From assembly GCF_003449015.1 (NCBI RefSeq), contig NZ_QRGD01000002.1, positions 434,001 through 498,000 of the forward strand: a stretch of 64,000 bases of DNA, in the 5' to 3' direction. The notes beneath the pieces are model-generated. The model saw only the letters and a list, made by a program, of their open reading frames with translations. It was not told the DNA's origin and searched no databases. The translations under genes were made by a program, and so were the position numbers. Below are positions 53,451 through 62,262 of the stretch, piece after piece. Origin of the DNA: Aureibaculum luteum. Lineage in GTDB: Bacteria > Bacteroidota > Bacteroidia > Flavobacteriales > Flavobacteriaceae. Position 1 is the first letter of the stretch. Every line of letters starts with the position of its first letter.

Positions 53451-53480
53451 AAAGCACTACGCATTAGGTAGTGCTTTTTT
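53451..53480 (+). terminator. Rho-independent terminator after the lipoprotein gene
   Basis: A perfect 10-bp stem, AAAGCACTAC with GTAGTGCTTT, loop GCATTAG, followed by T to 53480. Strong; it may also serve the opposite direction because of the A-rich upstream arm. Confidence 0.9.
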
Positions 53481-53598
53481 ATGATTATTGTCTAGATCTA
53501 TACTAACCTTGCATAATATTTTAAGAATATTGAAAACTTTCTGAATCTGACATTACGTGTTTACATGCTAATGACTTGCCAGATAAATTAAGTTTGCA

Positions 53599-54774
53599 TT
53601 ATTGTTGCTTTTGAACAACATGATAGATGAAGATATATCGTACAGCCAATAAAATTAATAAAGGAATTATCGCAATAGCAAATATCTGAAATTGTAGTAT
53701 CCATAGTACTACTGTTAAAGCTAAAAGTAGTAGTAGTAAAAAAACATATTTTTTAACCCAACTCGGGACCTCCTTTTTTAGCAAAATAAACGCAACAAAT
53801 AAATTAGGCAAAAAGGCCCATAAAAAGTTGTAGTTGTCTTTAGTTGCTGAATGGTCAGTTGCAAACCATAGTAATAGTACAACAATACCTATGAGCCCTG
53901 TAGTAAAAAACAAGATGAAATCTAATACTTTACTACGTCTTTGTTTCTTATAATCACGATAGGTGATCCATATAACCAATAGTGCGATTAAAGTGAATAG
54001 GGCAGTGGGAGAAAATAATTGAAATCCATTAGTCTCCTTATCTTTTGATTTATATAAAATGTTAGTTTTCTTTACAATAGGTTGTCCATTAATGGTACTC
54101 TCCGCATACGTATTGAAAATATTATCCGGTAAAAACAGATAATCCTTCGTTGTTGCCTTTTTATCAATTATAGATCCTAAAGCTAAATCAATTCCGAATG
54201 TACCCCATGGATGTTTTTTTTGAGCGTACTGGTGGATTAAGCTACGTAAGGTTTCGTCCTTGCCTTCTATAAAGTTAGTATGAAACACAACTTTTTCTTG
54301 AAGTACATTTTGAGCCACATCTTTTAATCGAGTGGCACAATTGTCATAAAAGAAATCATATAAATAAGATTTATTTTCAGGTTTTGCATTGTTTTGTAAA
54401 AAATCAAAAAATGCTTGTTTTTCAGATAGCGATAAATTTAATTCTTGTTCTCTTATAGTTCTATTTTCTTCCGTATAACTTCTGTAAAAATATGAAAATG
54501 GATATGCTGCGAGGTCATATAATAATTTCCCTTGAGCAAATTTTCCATAAAAATTTGGAGTATTGTAATCGAATATACCATAATTAAAAGCAAGATCCAT
54601 TCTTAGTCCTTTATCTTTAACTCTAAATGCACTATGTCCAAAAGTATCGTATAGATTATGACCTGGGTCGACTGTTATTACACTTATTTCAGCTTGATCA
54701 GATAAGGTGATCTTTTGAGCTAGGGCACTTAATGAAAAAGCCAATAGCGAAATAAAAAAAAGTAATTTTTTCAA
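53599..54774 (-). CDS. Lnb N-terminal domain (DUF4105) membrane protein
   Basis: 391 residues. The signal peptide ends LSALAQ (about 20). The periplasmic domain (about 25-180) shows GHSAFR with His47 and YDNCATR with Cys146, the likely catalytic pair of the Lnb/DUF4105 family. The C-terminal part has about five membrane helices, starting around residue 255. The family name comes from a lipoprotein N-acyltransferase described in Bacteroides, so this protein may finish lipoprotein maturation; which of several paralogs does so in this organism cannot be told. Probably co-oriented with, and followed on the left by, the lipoprotein gene terminator. Confidence 0.85.
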   Translation of the reverse strand: MKKLLFFISLLAFSLSALAQKITLSDQAEISVITVDPGHNLYDTFGHSAFRVKDKGLRMDLAFNYGIFDYNTPNFYGKFAQGKLLYDLAAYPFSYFYRSYTEENRTIREQELNLSLSEKQAFFDFLQNNAKPENKSYLYDFFYDNCATRLKDVAQNVLQEKVVFHTNFIEGKDETLRSLIHQYAQKKHPWGTFGIDLALGSIIDKKATTKDYLFLPDNIFNTYAESTINGQPIVKKTNILYKSKDKETNGFQLFSPTALFTLIALLVIWITYRDYKKQRRSKVLDFILFFTTGLIGIVVLLLWFATDHSATKDNYNFLWAFLPNLFVAFILLKKEVPSWVKKYVFLLLLLLALTVVLWILQFQIFAIAIIPLLILLAVRYIFIYHVVQKQQ

Positions 54775-54802
54775 TTTTATAGAAATTAATTATACAATAC
54801 AA

Positions 54803-54836
54803 GTCCTTTCCTTCGCTGAGGGTTAGGGTAGGGTTT
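54803..54836. repeat. Worn CT-rich palindrome
   Basis: GTCCTTTCCTTCGCTGAGGG with TTAGGGTAGGG resembles the CT-rich palindrome class near 18.3-18.5 and 50.0 kb, here filling the gap between the Lnb-like and PorV-like genes. Confidence 0.4.
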
Positions 54837-55958
54837 TTATCTAAAATAACTCACATCAACTTTTAACGAAAATACATTTGAAAATAGTGTACCACTGGCA
54901 CCACCAATATTTGTTAAGGCATAATCAATAGAAATGCCTTTATAATTGAATCCAACTCCAAAATTGGGTTCTAGCGTTAATGATTCACTATTATCAAAAT
55001 CAGTTTGGTTTTGTAAATTATTAATACCACCTCTTAAATAGACGCGACCAATATAATCTAACTGAAATCCAAATGCAGGACTCACACTTACAAACGAGCT
55101 TGAAATAACATCATTTGTTTGTGCAAATCGCATGTTTAAATCAAGTGCTGTTAGCAGATTGAAATCACGTGAAATGGTAAACTTTCTAGCAATACCTAAT
55201 TGAGCTTTCGGTTTGGTAAGTTCAATTTTTTCAGGGGTAACTGTTGGTATAATTTCATCATCATTATCTGGATTGCCATCATTTAAAATACTTTCATTTA
55301 GATTGTTGTAAATATCAATAATGTTATTCAGCTCTTCATCATTAAAAGACCAAGCATTAAAGGTAGTAGTGATATCTCGTAACATTAATCCGAATTGCCA
55401 ATTATTGCGTTTAAATTGAAGTCCGGCATCTAAACCAAAACCAATTGAAGAAGCAAAACCACCAATATTTCGTCTAACTATTTTGGCATTTACACCAACA
55501 TTTAAATCCTTCACAATTAACTTTTTTGCATAGGCTACATTAACGGCCCAATCAGCAGCTGAAAAAAGACTAACTCGATCATAATTTATTTGCCCATCTT
55601 GGATTAGCTGCGTTGTATTTAAAATATCATCTACACCAAAACGCATTACCGCTACAGCGATGGTACTTTCATCATTGATAGGTTTTGCAAAACCTATATA
55701 ATCGTAATTCGCAATACCTTGAAAATACTCGGCATGCATCAAAGAACCTTGGTAATCTTTTAAACCAACTAAACCAGCTGGATTCCAATAAATAGAATTT
55801 ACATCATTACTAAATGCCGTAACCGCTTTACCCATACCAAATGCAGCAGCATCTACACCAATGCTTAAAAACTCATTAGAAAAATTTCTAATGGTCTGCC
55901 CACTTGATAATTGAGTGGTGGTTAATAGTAATATTAATAATAGTTGTTTCAATTTCAA
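54837..55958 (-). CDS. PorV/PorQ-family outer-membrane beta-barrel protein
   Basis: 373 residues with a signal peptide ending LSSGQ. The mature start FLSIGVDAAAFGMGKAVTAF and NDVNSIYWNPAGLVGL is the hallmark of the PorV/PorQ (UPF0164-like) family of FadL-type barrels; it ends in an aromatic residue as barrels do (VDVSYFR with Phe near the end). PorV and PorQ are parts of the type IX secretion machinery, but the family also contains members of other function. No other por genes are near, so a role in secretion is not established. Oriented in series with the Lnb-like gene downstream. Confidence 0.85.
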   Translation of the reverse strand: MKLKQLLLILLLTTTQLSSGQTIRNFSNEFLSIGVDAAAFGMGKAVTAFSNDVNSIYWNPAGLVGLKDYQGSLMHAEYFQGIANYDYIGFAKPINDESTIAVAVMRFGVDDILNTTQLIQDGQINYDRVSLFSAADWAVNVAYAKKLIVKDLNVGVNAKIVRRNIGGFASSIGFGLDAGLQFKRNNWQFGLMLRDITTTFNAWSFNDEELNNIIDIYNNLNESILNDGNPDNDDEIIPTVTPEKIELTKPKAQLGIARKFTISRDFNLLTALDLNMRFAQTNDVISSSFVSVSPAFGFQLDYIGRVYLRGGINNLQNQTDFDNSESLTLEPNFGVGFNYKGISIDYALTNIGGASGTLFSNVFSLKVDVSYFR

Positions 55959-56041
55959 GATTTAATGTTCAATGTTATTCTTTGATTCGTTTTTTGATGT
56001 TATGTGTTTCGTGTTTGAAATTTGTTACTTTTATTACCGTA

Positions 56042-56107
56042 GTCATTGCAAGGAGCGTTGTCAAAATTTATTCTGTTAATTCATATTTAACTGCGACGTC
56101 GCAATCT
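56042..56107 (+). repeat. Dispersed repeat, family B, copy 5
   Basis: GTCATTGCAAGGAGC at the start and CTGCGACGTCGCAATCT at the end, matching copy 4 in its last part. It lies between the PorV-like gene and lolD. Confidence 0.7.
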
Positions 56108-56147
56108 CATTATTGTTACTTATGTGATAATTCAAACTGCTATCTCT

Positions 56148-56834
56148 TTACTGAACACCACTTACTATCCTACCATCTTTCATCTCCAGTTTTCTGTCAG
56201 CCATATTTGCCAATTCTGTATTGTGTGTTACGATGACAAATGTTTGATTAAACTCATCTCGCAAACTAAAAAATAATTCATGTAAATTTTTAGCAGAGGC
56301 TGTGTCTAAATTCCCACTAGGTTCATCGGCAAAAATAACTTTAGGATTATTAATTAAGGCTCTTGCAACCGCAACTCGCTGTTGTTCTCCACCAGAAAGT
56401 TCATTCGGTTTATGATCAACTCGATCTGATAAACCTAAGAAATCTAATATTTTTTTGGCTTCAATCTCTACTTCTTTTTTTTGTTTTTTGGCTATAAATG
56501 CAGGAATACAGACATTCTCTAACGCCGTAAACTCTGGTAATAATTGGTGAAATTGAAAAATAAAACCTATATGTTCATTCCTGAATTTGGACAATCCTCT
56601 GTCTTTTAGATTTAAGACATCTTGGTTATTTAATAGGAGTTCAGATTTTATTATTGAATTTAGACCTTTTGTAGAAGGCTTATCAAGTGTACCTAAAATC
56701 TGTAGCAACGTTGTTTTTCCAGCCCCAGATGGCCCTACAATAGCAACAATTTCACCCTGTTTTATATGAAGATCAACACCTTTTAAAACTTCTAAATCGC
56801 CGTAATATTTATGAATGTTTTTTGCAATTATCAT
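56148..56834 (-). CDS. lolD: Lipoprotein-release ABC transporter ATPase (LolD)
   Basis: 228 residues. Walker A GPSGAGKT (34-41), Q-loop [16 protein letters not shown], signature [15 protein letters not shown], Walker [13 protein letters not shown], switch His in VTHN. The length and the [10 protein letters not shown] block point to the LolD/MacB branch. It would energise extraction of outer-membrane lipoproteins from the inner membrane. The permease genes (lolC/E) are not adjacent, as often in Bacteroidota. Transcribed on its own, leftward. Confidence 0.9.
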   Translation of the reverse strand: MIIAKNIHKYYGDLEVLKGVDLHIKQGEIVAIVGPSGAGKTTLLQILGTLDKPSTKGLNSIIKSELLLNNQDVLNLKDRGLSKFRNEHIGFIFQFHQLLPEFTALENVCIPAFIAKKQKKEVEIEAKKILDFLGLSDRVDHKPNELSGGEQQRVAVARALINNPKVIFADEPSGNLDTASAKNLHELFFSLRDEFNQTFVIVTHNTELANMADRKLEMKDGRIVSGVQ

Positions 56835-57173
56835 AGATCAAAATTCTAAGCGTAAAACTACATAATAATTATTTATTTTTTAGTGTTATTTTAATCTAGC
56901 ATGGATAACAAAACATGCTATGATGATGTCTTGTAGATTACAAAGAATTATTCCAATAATCAATTGCTCTTATCATTGCAGGAAGTTCAACAGTACTCAC
57001 ATTTTAAAACTGTAATTTTATATGCGATCTTGTTTTTTTATTAGTGACTTCCGCTTAATAATAATTGGAATTAATTTTAAAATATGAATTCACCAATTCT
57101 TTTCTTTGATTTTTGAAATTTGGTGCTTGATATTTATTTTCTCTATTCTCTATTCTCTATTCTCTATTCTCTA
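56835..57173. other. Gene-free stretch between lolD and the CBM9-DUF5916 gene
   Basis: Contains an inverted repeat TAGCATG/CATGCTA (56897-56920) of unknown role and, at the right end, the CTCTATT tandem repeat. No gene or clear promoter was seen. Confidence 0.55.
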
Positions 57174-57174
57174 T
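57141..57174. repeat. CTCTATT heptamer tandem repeat touching a stop codon
   Basis: Four full CTCTATT units and a six-base partial unit run directly into the stop codon of the leftward CBM9-DUF5916 gene. Unit length 7 is not a multiple of 3. Since it lies after the stop, copy changes would not alter the protein unless the stop itself is changed. Confidence 0.85.
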
Positions 57175-59579
57175 CAAAGCCAAGTCTTCATCTTATTATA
57201 GTCCAAGAAATAAATAAATTTTAAAGAAAAATTATTTACAATTGATTCCTCAAATAGATTGTCTAAGTTTTTACCAAAATTAAGATCAGACAAATCATCC
57301 TTATTAAATATGTTATTTCGGTATAAAGCTACGAACTGACTACCTGGAGCAAACTCCCAAGAGTAACTTAAATCTAAATTCCATATGTTGTAATTGATAT
57401 TATGACTTGCCACATAGGCATTATCATCTAAAGTACCCTCGTTATTTAATGCATAAAAATTTTGATCATAGGTAACTGGAGACCAATAATGTCTAAAAGA
57501 TAGTGACAAAGAAGATTTTACTGTAAAACTTAATTTACCAGATAATGAGTTCGTCACAGTTTTTACATCACGGTTTCCGAATATAATAGACGCGTCGGCT
57601 AATTGGTTTACCCATCCATTTTGATTTTTTAACATGGAATACTCAAAATCATAAATAATTTGAAATTTATTGGTAAAACGGAAACGTGGTGATAAATTAA
57701 CCCGAATGTAATTTTCAGTATTGCTATACCTTTTTCTATATTTTACACGCAGATCATAGGCAAACTTTTTTCTATAATCTGTAGAAATCCAACCTCCCAA
57801 TTCTAAAACTCCATTTTGTTTAAAAAAGCGTCCCGCAACTCTAGGCTCAAAATAGTCAAATTGATTTCCAATATTTGATTCTATATTTCCTCCAAACGCA
57901 AATCTTTTCTTTGTGATAAAAAAAGCATCTAATTCAAAGTCATTCCCCGTATATGAATTAGGGCTATTCAAATAGTCAATACTTGATTCAAAAGAAATAC
58001 GATAATCATTGAAGAGTTTTGAAGGTTCAAAAATTTGATACGAAATTTCCCCAAAATACGAAGAACGATTATTCCTATTAATAAATCCTAAATCTTTGAT
58101 ATCATAAGTATCATTATTTCTGTAGTGGCCTGCACTATATTGTACATTTCCATATGTTTTTGACAACTCTAGAAATCCAGAAAATCCATCAGAAATTTCT
58201 CCATTTTCCTTGACATTACTCATTTTAAAGTTTCCTTTAATATTATATTGATTTTTTTTATCTGATATATCATAAAGGAGTCCCGTTACATTCGCATCTC
58301 TAAAACTACCATTTCTAGTTACGTTTGTATTTACTAATGTTACGGATGAGTTTTTATTAAATTGTTGATCTAATACCAAGACATTATAATTCGCTAAAGA
58401 TTCCGTTACAAAATTTCTTTTTTCATCAGTTTCTGTATTTGTAATAGTAGCAGTAGTCTTTTCTGTAATCGCATTAAAAATACCAATACCCAATCCTTTT
58501 TTTGTACGACCAGATAATTTAATGGCATTTAGCATATTTACCTTGTCGGGATTATTAGTAACTTCTTCATTAAGTCCTAGATCAGCTTCGGCAGAACTTC
58601 GGTCAACCGGACGGTTTCCAATTCTTCTAGAATAAAATAGATTTCCTTTGCTAAACAGTTCTGTTCCTTCGGTGAAAAATGCCCTTTGTTCGTCATATTG
58701 AAGTTCAAAAGGTCCTAAGTTTAATTCTAAATCGTCAAAAGCTGTCTGACCAAAATCAGGAATCAATGTTGCATCTAACGTAAAGCTTTCATTGACACCA
58801 TATTTTATATCTAGTCCTATATTTTGATCAAACTCAGAGCTACCATCAAAAGTTGTAAGCGAAACGGAAGCATAAGGTGAAAAACTCAATCGGGTAGGGG
58901 CTTCAATGTTTTTTAAGCCTGTTAATAATCCGGAATACTGTGTAACTTCTCCTTTACTTTTATCTATATAATTCCAAACATATTTTTCATTGATATAGTG
59001 AATTCTTCTAAAAAAATTTATCCCCCAAGTTTCAACATTAGTTGAAAAACGCAATGCGGAATAAGGTATTTTAATTTCAACAACCCAACTATCTTTATTA
59101 AACCTGACTTTACTGTACCAAACTGCATTCCACGTAAAATCTTCATCACCATTGGCTACTTTAGCATCTCCTTGAGCACCGGTACTTTGAACCACAAATT
59201 CAGTATCGTTTTGACCATCATTATTAGGATTGATAGAAATGAGGAAAAAATCTGTATTACCAAATTGATCTCTATTACCAAATTCCATCGGTACTTTATC
59301 GGGAGTATCATCATAAAGAGTAGCCCCAAAATAGATGGCTTCATCATCATAAGCTACTCTAACTGTAGTTTTTTTATTGTTTCTTTCGGCTCCACCATCT
59401 CCAGGTTCAAACATAACAAAATCTTTGGCAAGGTCTGTGTCTTGCCAAAAGGCCTCATCCAAAACACCGTCAATTACAGGAGATGCGTTGATTTTTAATA
59501 TTTCAATTTCTTTAGGAACTGCTTGGGAAAAGCAAATGTTATAAATGAATAGGAGTAAAATGAATGGGTAAAATTTCAT
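57174..59579 (-). CDS. Exported CBM9-like / DUF5916 outer-membrane protein
   Basis: 801 residues. Signal peptide ends CFSQA (about 20). Residues of about 30-220 form a CBM9-like sugar-binding domain (INASPVIDGVLDEAFWQDTD, FLISINPNNDGQND). The remainder is a DUF5916 beta-barrel with many aromatic-ending strands (for example FRHYWSPVTYDQNFYAL, LSYSWEFAPGSQFVALYR). The family is widespread in Bacteroidota and lies in the outer membrane; its function is not known. Monocistronic in this window and oriented leftward. Confidence 0.87.
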   Translation of the reverse strand: MKFYPFILLLFIYNICFSQAVPKEIEILKINASPVIDGVLDEAFWQDTDLAKDFVMFEPGDGGAERNNKKTTVRVAYDDEAIYFGATLYDDTPDKVPMEFGNRDQFGNTDFFLISINPNNDGQNDTEFVVQSTGAQGDAKVANGDEDFTWNAVWYSKVRFNKDSWVVEIKIPYSALRFSTNVETWGINFFRRIHYINEKYVWNYIDKSKGEVTQYSGLLTGLKNIEAPTRLSFSPYASVSLTTFDGSSEFDQNIGLDIKYGVNESFTLDATLIPDFGQTAFDDLELNLGPFELQYDEQRAFFTEGTELFSKGNLFYSRRIGNRPVDRSSAEADLGLNEEVTNNPDKVNMLNAIKLSGRTKKGLGIGIFNAITEKTTATITNTETDEKRNFVTESLANYNVLVLDQQFNKNSSVTLVNTNVTRNGSFRDANVTGLLYDISDKKNQYNIKGNFKMSNVKENGEISDGFSGFLELSKTYGNVQYSAGHYRNNDTYDIKDLGFINRNNRSSYFGEISYQIFEPSKLFNDYRISFESSIDYLNSPNSYTGNDFELDAFFITKKRFAFGGNIESNIGNQFDYFEPRVAGRFFKQNGVLELGGWISTDYRKKFAYDLRVKYRKRYSNTENYIRVNLSPRFRFTNKFQIIYDFEYSMLKNQNGWVNQLADASIIFGNRDVKTVTNSLSGKLSFTVKSSLSLSFRHYWSPVTYDQNFYALNNEGTLDDNAYVASHNINYNIWNLDLSYSWEFAPGSQFVALYRNNIFNKDDLSDLNFGKNLDNLFEESIVNNFSLKFIYFLDYNKMKTWL

Positions 59580-59704
59580 TTAGTGTATTTGAAAAGTTAG
59601 TGATTATCAAAGAGTTTACAAAACCTTACATAATCTTAAAGAGCAATTATTTGGTGAAAATAGCAATTAAATTTAAAAGTTAACCGAATTAACAAATGGT
59701 TTAT

Positions 59705-59712
59705 TATTTTTG
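59705..59712 (+). promoter_or_regulatory. Putative -7 box of sucC
   Basis: TATTTTTG matches TAnnTTTG, 27 bp before the sucC ATG. The -33 region lacks a clear TTG. Confidence 0.5.
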
Positions 59713-59738
59713 TAGTACTTATTCACAAAATATAAAGA

Positions 59739-60935
59739 ATGAACTTACACGAATATCAAGGAAAAGAAATATTAAATAGTTTTGGTGTTAGAATCCAAAG
59801 AGGTCGAGTAGCTCACAGTCATAAAGAAGCTGTGGAAGTAGCTAAACAAATTGCTGCAGAAACTGGTACTGGATGGTGGGTAATTAAAGCTCAAATACAT
59901 GCAGGTGGTAGAGGTAAAGGTGGTGGTGTTAAATTGGCTAAAAACTTAGCTGAAGTTGATTCTATCTCTCAAGATATTATTGGAATGATGTTAAAAACGC
60001 CTCAAACTCCTCCACAAGGAAAAAAGGTAAGTCAAGTACTTATTGCAGAGGATGTTTATTATCCAGGTGAGCATGAGCCAGAAGAGTATTATATGTCGGT
60101 ACTTTTAAACCGTGAAACAAGTAGAAATATGATTATGTATTCTACAGAAGGTGGTATGGATATTGAAACTGTTGCAGAAGAAACCCCTCATTTAATATTT
60201 ACAGAGGAGATTGACCCAACGGTTGGATTGTTACCTTTTCAAGCTCGTAAAATTGCTTTTAATTTTGGTTTATCAGGTGTAGCATTAAAAGAAATGGTGA
60301 AATTTGTTACGGCTTTATATAAAGCTTATGTAGAATCAGATGCTTCGCTTTTTGAAATAAACCCAGTATTAAAAACATCAGATGATAAAATTATGGCTGT
60401 TGATGCCAAAGTATCTATCGATGATAATGCTTTGTTTAGACGTAAGGAATATGCAGAGATGCGTGATTTACGCGAAGAGAACCCAATTGAAGTAGAAGCA
60501 AGAGCTGCTGGATTAAATTATGTAGATCTTGATGGAAATGTGGGTTGTATGGTAAACGGAGCTGGTTTAGCGATGGGAACAATGGATTTAATTAAACAAG
60601 CTGGTGGTGAACCTGCTAACTTCTTAGACGTTGGTGGAACAGCCGATGCTAAACGTGTTGAAACTGCTTTTAGAATTATCTTAAAAGATTCAAACGTAAA
60701 AGCAATTTTAGTAAATATTTTTGGTGGTATTGTTCGTTGCGATAGAGTAGCACAAGGTGTTGTAGATGCTTATACGAATATGGGTGATGCTATTAATGTA
60801 CCAATTATAGTTCGCTTGCAAGGAACAAATGCTAAAGAAGCAAAAGAGCTAATTGATAACAGTGGTATGGAAATTATTTCTGCCACCGAGTTTAAAGAAG
60901 CTGCTGATAAAGTGCAAGAAGTGCTTGCTAAATAA
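59739..60935 (+). CDS. sucC: Succinyl-CoA ligase (ADP/GDP-forming) beta subunit
   Basis: 398 residues. TCA-cycle enzyme subunit making ATP or GTP from succinyl-CoA. ATP-grasp N-terminal part with MNLHEYQGKEIL, HAGGRGKGGGVKLA; ligase part with GLAMGTMDLIKQAGG, ANFLDVGGTAD and VNIFGGIVRCDRVAQG. Complete and of normal length. The alpha subunit gene sucD is not next to it, unlike in enteric bacteria. It is followed by a serine hydrolase gene 22 bp later. Confidence 0.97.
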   Translation: MNLHEYQGKEILNSFGVRIQRGRVAHSHKEAVEVAKQIAAETGTGWWVIKAQIHAGGRGKGGGVKLAKNLAEVDSISQDIIGMMLKTPQTPPQGKKVSQVLIAEDVYYPGEHEPEEYYMSVLLNRETSRNMIMYSTEGGMDIETVAEETPHLIFTEEIDPTVGLLPFQARKIAFNFGLSGVALKEMVKFVTALYKAYVESDASLFEINPVLKTSDDKIMAVDAKVSIDDNALFRRKEYAEMRDLREENPIEVEARAAGLNYVDLDGNVGCMVNGAGLAMGTMDLIKQAGGEPANFLDVGGTADAKRVETAFRIILKDSNVKAILVNIFGGIVRCDRVAQGVVDAYTNMGDAINVPIIVRLQGTNAKEAKELIDNSGMEIISATEFKEAADKVQEVLAK

Positions 60936-60957
60936 TATAATAGAATTATTGACACAT

Positions 60958-62262
60958 ATGAAACCGATATTACATTCAAGAATATTAATTTTTTGCGTGC
61001 TTTTATCGGTTTTTTCCGTTTCAGCACAGGATAAACTTACCTATGCAAACCCTTCAGATGTAGGTTTAGATTCCACGTATATAAATCATAATGTTGATTC
61101 TATTATGACCTTAGGAATTGAAAATCATGCTTTTCCAGGAGCTCAAGTTTTAGTAGCCAAAGACAGTAAAATTATTTTTCATAAGGCATACGGTTTTCAA
61201 ACTTATGATTCCGTGCAGCAAGTTGGATTAAATGATATTTATGATTTAGCATCCGTGACTAAAATTACTGCAGCATTACCAGCAATAATGAAATTAGTTG
61301 ATGAAGGTAAATTAGATTTAGACAAGCCTTTTAGTGACTATTGGAAACGCTGGAAGCATGTTAAAAATAAAAAAGACTTAACCTTACGTGAAATATTAGC
61401 TCATCAAGCTGGACTGCAACCTTATATTGTTTTTTTAAGTGAAGTATTTAAGAAAAACGGTGAGATCAAAAAACGTTTTGTAAAACGAAAATCAAAGAGG
61501 GGATATACCAACCAGGCTTATAACGGTTTGTATATAAAAAACAGATTTAATAGAAAAATGTACAGGATTGCAAATCGGTCAAAAGTTTCTTCTATCAAAA
61601 AATATAAATACTCTGGCTTAACATTTTTAATGTATCCTGAATTAGTGAAACAAATGACGGGTAAACCATTTGATACCTACTTGCAAGAAACTTTTTATAA
61701 ACCCTTAGGAGCAACAACTATGGGGTTTCTACCTAAAACTAAGAATTTCACTAATACTATTATCCCAACTGAAGTAGATTCTCTTTTTAGAAAAGAATTG
61801 ACAAGGGGATGGGTACATGATGAAAATGCAGCCTTACTTGGTGGCATTTCTGGTAATGCTGGGTTATTTGCTACGGCTACAGATTTAGCCAAAATAATGC
61901 AGATGTATCAAAATTATGGAGTTTATGATGGTAAACGTTATTTTTCTGAAGCTACCGTAAAAGAATTTACAAAAATTCAATACCCTGATAATGAAAATAG
62001 ACGTGGATTAGGATTTGACAAACCGTCTATAGGTAATGACACCTTAACGTTGAAAGATGCGTACCCTGCACCAGAAGTAAGTGCTGAAAGTTTTGGGCAT
62101 TCTGGTTTTACAGGTACTTTTATATGGGCAGACCCAAAAGAAAAATTGGTTTATATTTTCTTGTCAAATAGAGTAAATCCGACAAGAAAAAGTAGAGGCA
62201 TTTACACATTCAATATTAGAAGTGCAATTCAAGAGGTCTTTTATAAAGCAAAGAAAGAGTAA
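60958..62262 (+). CDS. Serine hydrolase of the beta-lactamase / PBP-like family (PF00144 type)
   Basis: 434 residues from the ATG at 60958, which gives a clean signal peptide ending VSAQ; a longer frame starting inside sucC is unlikely. The SxxK motif is SVTK (99-102), the second motif is YSG where YxN is usual, and the third is GHSGFTG (about 381-387). This resembles class C beta-lactamase-like esterases and peptidases. Substrate unknown (D-peptides, esters or cell-wall stems). Its stop codon directly meets the stop of the convergent TonB receptor gene. Confidence 0.88.
   Translation: MKPILHSRILIFCVLLSVFSVSAQDKLTYANPSDVGLDSTYINHNVDSIMTLGIENHAFPGAQVLVAKDSKIIFHKAYGFQTYDSVQQVGLNDIYDLASVTKITAALPAIMKLVDEGKLDLDKPFSDYWKRWKHVKNKKDLTLREILAHQAGLQPYIVFLSEVFKKNGEIKKRFVKRKSKRGYTNQAYNGLYIKNRFNRKMYRIANRSKVSSIKKYKYSGLTFLMYPELVKQMTGKPFDTYLQETFYKPLGATTMGFLPKTKNFTNTIIPTEVDSLFRKELTRGWVHDENAALLGGISGNAGLFATATDLAKIMQMYQNYGVYDGKRYFSEATVKEFTKIQYPDNENRRGLGFDKPSIGNDTLTLKDAYPAPEVSAESFGHSGFTGTFIWADPKEKLVYIFLSNRVNPTRKSRGIYTFNIRSAIQEVFYKAKKE

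Noticed and set aside
56897-56920. TAGCATG/CATGCTA inverted repeat as terminator or operator of lolD
   Set aside because: No T-run on either strand, and it is about 60 bp upstream of the lolD start without a promoter match; role not supported.
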